Part shown: positions 58,637-64,000 of the stretch, one piece after another
Layout of the letters: every line of letters begins with the position of its first letter
Numbering within the stretch: position 1 is the first letter of the stretch
NCBI GenBank assembly: GCA_910588325.1
Contig: CAJUPP010000006.1
Span: 1 to 64,000, forward strand
Length of the DNA stretch: 64,000 nt
Direction: 5' to 3'
Source: an uncultured Hungatella sp.
GTDB taxonomy: Bacteria; Bacillota; Clostridia; Lachnospirales; Lachnospiraceae
Program-made: the position numbers and the translations under genes
The notes under the pieces: model-generated
What the model was told of the DNA's origin: nothing
The model's input: the letters and a program-made list of their open reading frames with translations, nothing else
Database searches by the model: none

Positions 58637-61600
58637 ATGAGAGAGCGGATAAACCGCCTGGCAAAAGGCATTGTAGATATGGAGAAGCCGGCACTTACGA
58701 TTCAGCCGGAAAGGTTTGATGAGGAGATACAGGCCGGGGAATTGATCAGAAAAGAATTATTTATAACCAGTGACAATAGCCTTCACAGTAAGGGCCTGGT
58801 ATATTCTTCCAATTCTCGTGTAAAATTGTTAGTCAGTTCGTTTGGAGGCCTGCGAAACCATATCGCTTATGAGGTTAACAGCAAATATCTGGAATATGGA
58901 GATGTGATAGAGGGAACTTTTTATCTGGTTACCAATGGAGGAGAAAAAGAAGTTCCTTATTCTTTTCGTGTAGGTACAGGAATATCGGGAAGAACTTTGG
59001 AGCAGTTAAGGGAGCCTAAAGATTTTGCAGATATGGCCCGACAGGATTATGAGATGGCCTTAAGGGTCTTTGAATACCGTGATTTCGTGTCGGTTCCTTT
59101 TATGCATAACATGCATATCAGGGCTGTTTACGATGGTCTGAAAGGCCATGGGAACCGATATGGGCAGCTGGAGCAGTTTCTGATTGCCTTAAGGCTTAAA
59201 GATCCCGTGAGACTGGAGGTTAAGGAGTTAAGCCGGGAATATTATGGACTGGAACAGGCAATAGAAGGAGAGATCGAGATCCGAAGGATCGGATGGGGCC
59301 ATCTTCCTGCGGCGGTTTCGGTAGACGGGACATTTATTCAGACCTGGAAAAAGACGCTGGAAGATGAGGATTTTGTGGAGGGAGTCTGCCGCTTCCCCTA
59401 CCGTATCAGCCCGGGAGGACTTCACGGCGGGAAAAACCTGGGAACAGTAACCTTTGAGACCATGAATGACGCTATAACGGTAAAGTTTTATGCTTCTTTG
59501 GTTCAGCCGGTTTCCAGGACAGAAAGCGGGGAGGAAGAGCGGTGTCGTCCGGCAGGAAGATTTGCCAGGTATTTTTCTCTGCGTCTTGATTATGAAAGCG
59601 GAGCCCATGAGGCTTCTGTCCTGTTGGATCAGATGTTGGAGGAGCTGGAACAGCTTCGGATGACGGGAGGACCGTCCATGGAGCTGTCTCTGATGCAGGC
59701 GGAACTTCATCAGACGGCCGGGCATAGGGAAGAGGCCATGTCGGCGCTTTTGGAATGCAAGGAGGATGTGTTTAACGGGCGGCTGGCCCAGCCTGGATAT
59801 TACTGTTTGTTTCAGTATGTGCTGCTTTTGCTTCAACCGGATGAGGAGAAGATGAAATCTCTTATTAGGCTGCTGGAAAAGTATCAGCAAGACTGGCCGG
59901 AGGATTATCTTTTGTTTTATCTGTATACCCGGTGTGAGGACCGATATTGTTTTGAAAATCCGGGTGAGATGCTGACGCAGATGAAGGTGCTTTATGGGGA
60001 AGGGTGTCACAGCCCGTTTCTGTATCAGCAGGCATTGGCTGTTTGGAATGATGCGCCTCAGCTTTTGTACGGAATAGGAAGCTTTGAACTGCAGGCAATG
60101 CATTTCGGAGCCAGAAGAGGATTGGTAAATGAAACGCTGGCCGTAAAGGCAGCTAATCTGGCCATGGTGAACCGGCATTTTCAGCCTTTGTGCCTTAAGA
60201 CATTAAGACTTTTATATGAGCGTTTTCCCCAGAGGGAGATTCTGGAGGCGGTATGCAGCCTGATGATCCGGGGAGACTGCCGGAAAGAGCAGGATTTTAA
60301 ATGGTATGAGAAAGCGCTTGAGGAAAATTTAAGCTTAACCAGGCTGTATGAATATTTTTTGTACTCTCTTCCGGCGGATTATGATCATCTGATTCCAAGG
60401 GAAGTATTGCTGTATTTTTCCTATGACCATGAGTTGGATCATCACAGCAGAGCCATGTTGTATGCCAACGTCATCCGGTATCTGGGAGAGGATAGTTCCA
60501 TTTACCGGGATTATCAGAAGGAAATGGGGCGTTTTGCGGCGGAACAGGTGCTGCAGTCCCATATCGACAGCTATCTGGCAGTGGTTTATGATGCGGTGAT
60601 TTATGAGGATATGGTGGATGTTCCCATTGCGAAGATGCTGCCGTCTCTGCTGCGTTCATACCGGATTCGTGTGAAGAATCCCAATATGCGTCAGGTGGTG
60701 GTCTGTTATGAGGAACTGACAGAGGAAGGGGTCTATCCGATTCATCAGGGAGTGGCCTATGTTCCTGTGTTTTCTCCGAAAAGCTGCATTCTGTTTCAGG
60801 ATGCTTACGGGAACCGGTATACGGATGTGAGTCATGTTAAGACTCAGGTACTGGATAAACCGGTACTGGAGAAAAAATGTTTTCATGTATATCCGGAACA
60901 TCCCATGCTTCTTCTGGCGGCATGCAGGGACGAGGCTGAGAATCTGACAGAGAAGGGATTAACGATTATAGAGCAGGCTCTGGCGAAACTGGATCTTCAT
61001 CCTCTGTATAAGAACAGGCTGGTTGGGATTTTGATTGAATATTATAAAAAAACACCGTTCAGAGAGGGCGACAGGCCGGTGTTTCTTTTGTCGATGGATA
61101 CCAGGCTTTTGTCACAGGAGCAGAGAGCGGAACTTTGTGAGACATTTATAAACGGAAATTATATGAAAGAGGCGCTGGGAATTATTAGGGAGTACCGGTG
61201 CAGGATTTTGGGAGAGAAGCTTAAGAAGCTGTGTGACAGTGTTATTTTGACAAGAATGTTTGAGCATGATGATCTGGTACTGAAGCTGGCATTTTCCGTG
61301 TTTCGCCAGAATCAGGCAGACAATGTGATTCTGGATTATTTGTGCGAACATTTTAACGGGATATCGAGACAGATGTATCAGATACTGATAAAGAGCGTGT
61401 CGGAACGGGTGGAAACCTATGATCTGGAAGAACGCCTTCTGGCACAGATGCTGTTTTCCGGAGAGACAGGTCAGATTGATAAGGTGTTTTCCCTGTACAT
61501 GAAGCGGAAAAAACCGGGTGAGCTTTTGGTGAAGGCTTATTTTACTATGAAGAGCACAGAGTATTTTATGTATCAGGTTCCGGCGGAGGATCAGGTGTTT

Positions 61601-62200
61601 GAGTATCTGGAAAGCATGATACATGATACGTCGGATAAGGAGAAGATCTCTACCGTCTATTTGCTGGCTTTGACGAAATATTATGCCGGGCTTGTTAAGC
61701 TGAATGAAAAGCAGAAGGAATTGTGTCAGACGATTGTGGATATTCTGTTGGCGGAGGACATTGTGCTTCCCCATATGAAAGGGCTTTCAAGATTTGTCCG
61801 GATTCCGGAAGAACTGTTGGATAAGGAGATGATTCAGTATATCGGGCAGAAAGATTCCAGGGTGGACCTGCAGATTCGGATACGGCCTCAGGAAGAGCAG
61901 TTCTACAGCAATGACATGAAACGGGTTTATCAGGGGATTTTTGTGAAGCAGAAGGTGTTGTTTGACGGAGAGACCATGGAGTACCGGGTTTATGAGCAGA
62001 AGGGGGAGGAGATGGTTCTCATGGAGGAGGGAAACATAACCTGCAGCAAGAAGACGGACGAACCAGAGGAAAGCAGATTCCGCCTTCTGAATCGGATGTC
62101 GATCTGTATGAATCTGAAGGAAGAGGCAGGGCTTCGGGAGGCCATGGAGGAGTATGTGAGAAAGAATGCCGTGGTGGAGGAACTGTTTGGACTCATGTAG
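58637..62200 (+). CDS. DUF5717 family giant protein
   Basis: The 1187-residue protein is a soluble DUF5717 family member typical of Lachnospiraceae. Its first 110 residues look like beta strands (ISGRTLEQL later, VKLLVSSFGGLRNHIAYEVN, IEGTFYLVTNGGEKEV). A second strand-rich part is near 190-280 and long alpha-helical repeats follow (TPR-like: SLMQAELHQTAGHREEAMSALLE, VFSLYMKRKKPGELLVKAYF). The far C-terminus has another beta-rich stretch (IRIRPQEEQFYSNDMKRVYQ). It is the first gene of a unit with the DUF5716 protein and the gene cut at the right edge. Function is not established; a scaffold role is inferred. Confidence 0.85.
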   Translation: MRERINRLAKGIVDMEKPALTIQPERFDEEIQAGELIRKELFITSDNSLHSKGLVYSSNSRVKLLVSSFGGLRNHIAYEVNSKYLEYGDVIEGTFYLVTNGGEKEVPYSFRVGTGISGRTLEQLREPKDFADMARQDYEMALRVFEYRDFVSVPFMHNMHIRAVYDGLKGHGNRYGQLEQFLIALRLKDPVRLEVKELSREYYGLEQAIEGEIEIRRIGWGHLPAAVSVDGTFIQTWKKTLEDEDFVEGVCRFPYRISPGGLHGGKNLGTVTFETMNDAITVKFYASLVQPVSRTESGEEERCRPAGRFARYFSLRLDYESGAHEASVLLDQMLEELEQLRMTGGPSMELSLMQAELHQTAGHREEAMSALLECKEDVFNGRLAQPGYYCLFQYVLLLLQPDEEKMKSLIRLLEKYQQDWPEDYLLFYLYTRCEDRYCFENPGEMLTQMKVLYGEGCHSPFLYQQALAVWNDAPQLLYGIGSFELQAMHFGARRGLVNETLAVKAANLAMVNRHFQPLCLKTLRLLYERFPQREILEAVCSLMIRGDCRKEQDFKWYEKALEENLSLTRLYEYFLYSLPADYDHLIPREVLLYFSYDHELDHHSRAMLYANVIRYLGEDSSIYRDYQKEMGRFAAEQVLQSHIDSYLAVVYDAVIYEDMVDVPIAKMLPSLLRSYRIRVKNPNMRQVVVCYEELTEEGVYPIHQGVAYVPVFSPKSCILFQDAYGNRYTDVSHVKTQVLDKPVLEKKCFHVYPEHPMLLLAACRDEAENLTEKGLTIIEQALAKLDLHPLYKNRLVGILIEYYKKTPFREGDRPVFLLSMDTRLLSQEQRAELCETFINGNYMKEALGIIREYRCRILGEKLKKLCDSVILTRMFEHDDLVLKLAFSVFRQNQADNVILDYLCEHFNGISRQMYQILIKSVSERVETYDLEERLLAQMLFSGETGQIDKVFSLYMKRKKPGELLVKAYFTMKSTEYFMYQVPAEDQVFEYLESMIHDTSDKEKISTVYLLALTKYYAGLVKLNEKQKELCQTIVDILLAEDIVLPHMKGLSRFVRIPEELLDKEMIQYIGQKDSRVDLQIRIRPQEEQFYSNDMKRVYQGIFVKQKVLFDGETMEYRVYEQKGEEMVLMEEGNITCSKKTDEPEESRFRLLNRMSICMNLKEEAGLREAMEEYVRKNAVVEELFGLM

Positions 62201-62261
62201 CTGGGGTTAGGAAATCGTTTAAACAGAGCGAGTTTTGGACAGAAGATGGAGAAAAGTTGAT

Positions 62262-63509
62262 ATGGATGGACTAAAGCTGGGGCTGGATTTGTGTGATGGA
62301 TATACCAAGTTAAGCTGTCTGGGACAGGATAAACTATGGGCCTTTCCCACAGTTGTTTGCAGGAAGAAAGAAGAGGATGTGTGGCTGATCGGGGAGGACG
62401 CCTATGCCAGCGCTCTGATGGGAGACGGAGTGATTGTTGATAAATTGCTGAAGCTGGTGAAAAAAGACGGGACTTCTACGATTTCAGGGATAAAATACAG
62501 AGGTGTTGAGATTCTGGTGCGGTTTCTGGAGCGGGTGCTGATGCTGCCGTTAGAGGAGATGACGGGGGATGAAAAGAGCCGCGGTCCAGGCGCCTGGGTA
62601 GAACAGCTGGTGATTACCGTTTCGGAGGTGGAGGCAAGACTTTTAGACTGTCTGATGTATTGTGGGGATTATCTTCAGATTCCCCGGGACAGGCTTCATG
62701 TCATCAGCCATACAGAGGGTTTTCTTTACTATGTGCTGAATCAGAAACGGGAGATGTGGAACAATCAGGTGGGAATGTTTGACTTGTCGGAGGAAGGACT
62801 TTTCTACTATGAGATGAAGGTTCAGAGAGGCATGAGAAATGTGACGGTGGTGGCGGAGAAGGAGAAGCTGGACGAGGGCTTCAGTCTGGATGTGTTGAAT
62901 GCTCCTTCTGGCATGAAGCTGGCAGATAAGATTCTCTGTGCCTGCGGTGAGAGGTTTCTTCAGAAAAAGCTGTTTTCTTCCGTATTTCTTGCCGGAAAAG
63001 GGTTTGAGAATCAGGACTGGGCGCCGGAGTTTATGAAGTTGGTGTGCGCCAGGAGAAGGGTTTTTGTGGAACCGGCATTGTTTGCTCAGGGGGCGGCCTT
63101 AAGAGCCATGGATTTGACCAGTGGGAAGACCTCTTATCCTTATGTGATGATCTGTGACGGACGGCTGGATACGACGGTGTGCGTCAATGTGTTTCATCAG
63201 GATAAGGAGAATCAGCTGGTGCTGGCGGCGGCAGGAGACAGCTGGTATGAGTCCAAAAGCACGGTGGATTTTATTTTGGACAATCAGAACTATCTGGAGT
63301 TTTCCATTATACCCTTGGGCTCTAAGAATACCAAGACTGTAAAAATGGTTCTGGAGGGATTTCCGCAGAGGGATGACAAGACGGTACGGGTTCAGACACA
63401 GGTGGGATTTTTAGATGAAAAGACCATGGCGGTGGTAGTCAAGGATATGGGATTCGGAGAATTTTTTCCATCTACAGGGGCCGTACTTAGACAAGAGGTT
63501 ATGATATGA
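62262..63509 (+). CDS. DUF5716 family, actin/Hsp70-like fold candidate
   Basis: ATG 62262 (TGGAGAA upstream) gives MDGLKLGLDLCDGYTKLSC; ATG 62235 is open but weak. The 415-residue protein looks like an ASKHA ATPase: LGLDLCDGYTK as phosphate-1 loop, AFPTVVCRKKEEDVWLIGEDAY as in actin/DnaK N-lobes, and IVDKLLKLVKKDGTST. VGMFDLSEEGLFYYEMK stands as a phosphate-2-like strand and FLAGKGFENQDWAPEF as an adenosine-like motif. The DUF5716 family commonly lies beside DUF5717. It overlaps the next gene by 4 bp (ATGA). Catalysis is not proven, since the glycine-rich phosphate loops are weaker than in true actins. Confidence 0.8.
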   Translation: MDGLKLGLDLCDGYTKLSCLGQDKLWAFPTVVCRKKEEDVWLIGEDAYASALMGDGVIVDKLLKLVKKDGTSTISGIKYRGVEILVRFLERVLMLPLEEMTGDEKSRGPGAWVEQLVITVSEVEARLLDCLMYCGDYLQIPRDRLHVISHTEGFLYYVLNQKREMWNNQVGMFDLSEEGLFYYEMKVQRGMRNVTVVAEKEKLDEGFSLDVLNAPSGMKLADKILCACGERFLQKKLFSSVFLAGKGFENQDWAPEFMKLVCARRRVFVEPALFAQGAALRAMDLTSGKTSYPYVMICDGRLDTTVCVNVFHQDKENQLVLAAAGDSWYESKSTVDFILDNQNYLEFSIIPLGSKNTKTVKMVLEGFPQRDDKTVRVQTQVGFLDEKTMAVVVKDMGFGEFFPSTGAVLRQEVMI

Positions 63510-64000
63510 GTGTGATTTTTTGCAGAAAAGAGCAGGTATCCCATCCATATTTTATAGAGAGTCTGGGGGTGCACGTGTATACTTCCCAGGAACTGTGCTA
63601 CGTGATCTATCATCATCCTCTTCTGGCTATGGATGATTTTATCAATCAGAATCTGATTGACTTTATCCGGAAGGAACTGGACATGGGATTTACGGCTCTC
63701 AAGATGGAGCGGAGGATGAAGGCAGGGGAAAATGGAGACGAGACACTGTTTCTCTTTCTGAAAGAATGTGGTTATTATACATCGGGGGAGATCAACGGAC
63801 TGAGGCAGAAGATCAGCGGGTTTCGGAAGTTGTCCTCCCTGGAATATGCCAAGAGAAAGGCGGATTATCTGTTTGAGTACAAACAGTATGGAAAAGCCAT
63901 TGCTTTCTATATACGAATTCTGGAGGATGTCCGGTATGCCAGGATGGACCACGGGTTTCAGGGACGGATATGGAACAACCTGGGGGCATGTTATGCCAGG
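63506..64000 (+). CDS. Third gene of the DUF5717-DUF5716 unit, TPR-like, cut by the right edge
   Basis: The ATG at 63506 overlaps the DUF5716 stop (ATGA). The frame stays open through all 165 codons to base 64000, so the gene continues beyond the window. It begins MSVIFCRKEQVSHPYFIESL and includes YTSQELCYVIYHHPLLAMDD, LFLFLKECGYYTSGEINGL and LEYAKRKADYLFEYKQYGKA, then FYIRILEDVRYARMD and IWNNLGACYAR, which resemble TPR helices. No other family is recognised. Confidence 0.82.
   Translation, partial: MSVIFCRKEQVSHPYFIESLGVHVYTSQELCYVIYHHPLLAMDDFINQNLIDFIRKELDMGFTALKMERRMKAGENGDETLFLFLKECGYYTSGEINGLRQKISGFRKLSSLEYAKRKADYLFEYKQYGKAIAFYIRILEDVRYARMDHGFQGRIWNNLGACYAR

Noticed and set aside
59228..60178. 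316-codon minus-strand open frame inside the DUF5717 gene
   Set aside because: Antisense shadow of a confidently called gene, with no ribosome site and shadow-like composition.
1..64000. tRNA, rRNA, CRISPR, phage or intact transposase genes
   Set aside because: Looked for CCA-ended cloverleaf-like segments, regular short repeats with spacers, and transposase or integrase motifs by reading; none were convincing. A covariance-model scan would be decisive.

Overview
The window reads as chromosomal DNA of an anaerobic Gram-positive Clostridia member, most likely a Lachnospiraceae of the Hungatella/Enterocloster/Lachnoclostridium type. The basis is the gene families present: DUF5716, DUF5717 and DUF4364 proteins, YtvI, CdaA/CdaR, YesM/YesN regulation of a sugar ABC transporter, lipobox solute-binding proteins and strong AGGAGG ribosome sites. 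No outer-membrane genes are seen. This is inference from families, without a database search.

Region 1 (1-26961, all plus strand) is a large surface-glycan locus. Its left edge carries the end of what looks like a phosphonate-decoration block: an Fe-dependent alcohol dehydrogenase tail, a PntC/LicC-type cytidylyltransferase and a CDP-glycerol glycerophosphotransferase-like enzyme. After a decayed gene (about 2569-2942) comes a set for CMP-Kdo (CMP-sugar synthetase, KdsA, KdsD). A pseudaminate/legionaminate-like nonulosonic acid set follows (DegT aminotransferase, SpsF-like cytidylyltransferase, PseB-like dehydratase, RmlD-like reductase, NeuB-family synthase, GNAT, aldo/keto reductase). Two DUF115 (Maf/MptE-like) proteins flank the Kdo genes. 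Then come six or seven glycosyltransferases, a radical SAM protein and a methyltransferase-cytidylyltransferase fusion. Eleven of these proteins carry the same small Rossmann-like module (GxGxxG, then a VDNN..WG-like stretch), N-terminal, internal or C-terminal. The module is absent from the sugar-nucleotide enzymes. Two neighbouring genes near 23.4-24.7 kb carry an in-frame amber codon and two compensating frameshifts.

Region 2 (27.1-39.1 kb) is metabolic: a class II aldolase on the minus strand, an SseB-family pair, an AraC regulator, a GH88 unsaturated glucuronyl hydrolase, and a sugar ABC transporter in line with a YesM/YesN two-component system. This looks like uptake and use of unsaturated uronic-acid oligosaccharides.

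Region 3 (39.3-47.0 kb) has a degraded small gene, an AgrC/AgrA-like kinase and LytTR regulator, a repeat-bearing lipoprotein, and a MacA-MacB type efflux system behind a perfect 10-bp inverted repeat that overlaps its likely promoter.

Region 4 (47.0-64.0 kb) is core-like: two membrane proteins with cdaA-cdaR (c-di-AMP synthesis), ptsH-ptsI, an O-antigen-polymerase-like membrane protein, two PLP aminotransferases (the second HisC-like), ytvI, a minus-strand DUF4364 pair, and an operon of a DUF5717 giant protein, a DUF5716 actin/Hsp70-like protein and a third protein cut off by the right edge.

No rRNA, tRNA, CRISPR array, intact insertion sequence or phage gene was seen.
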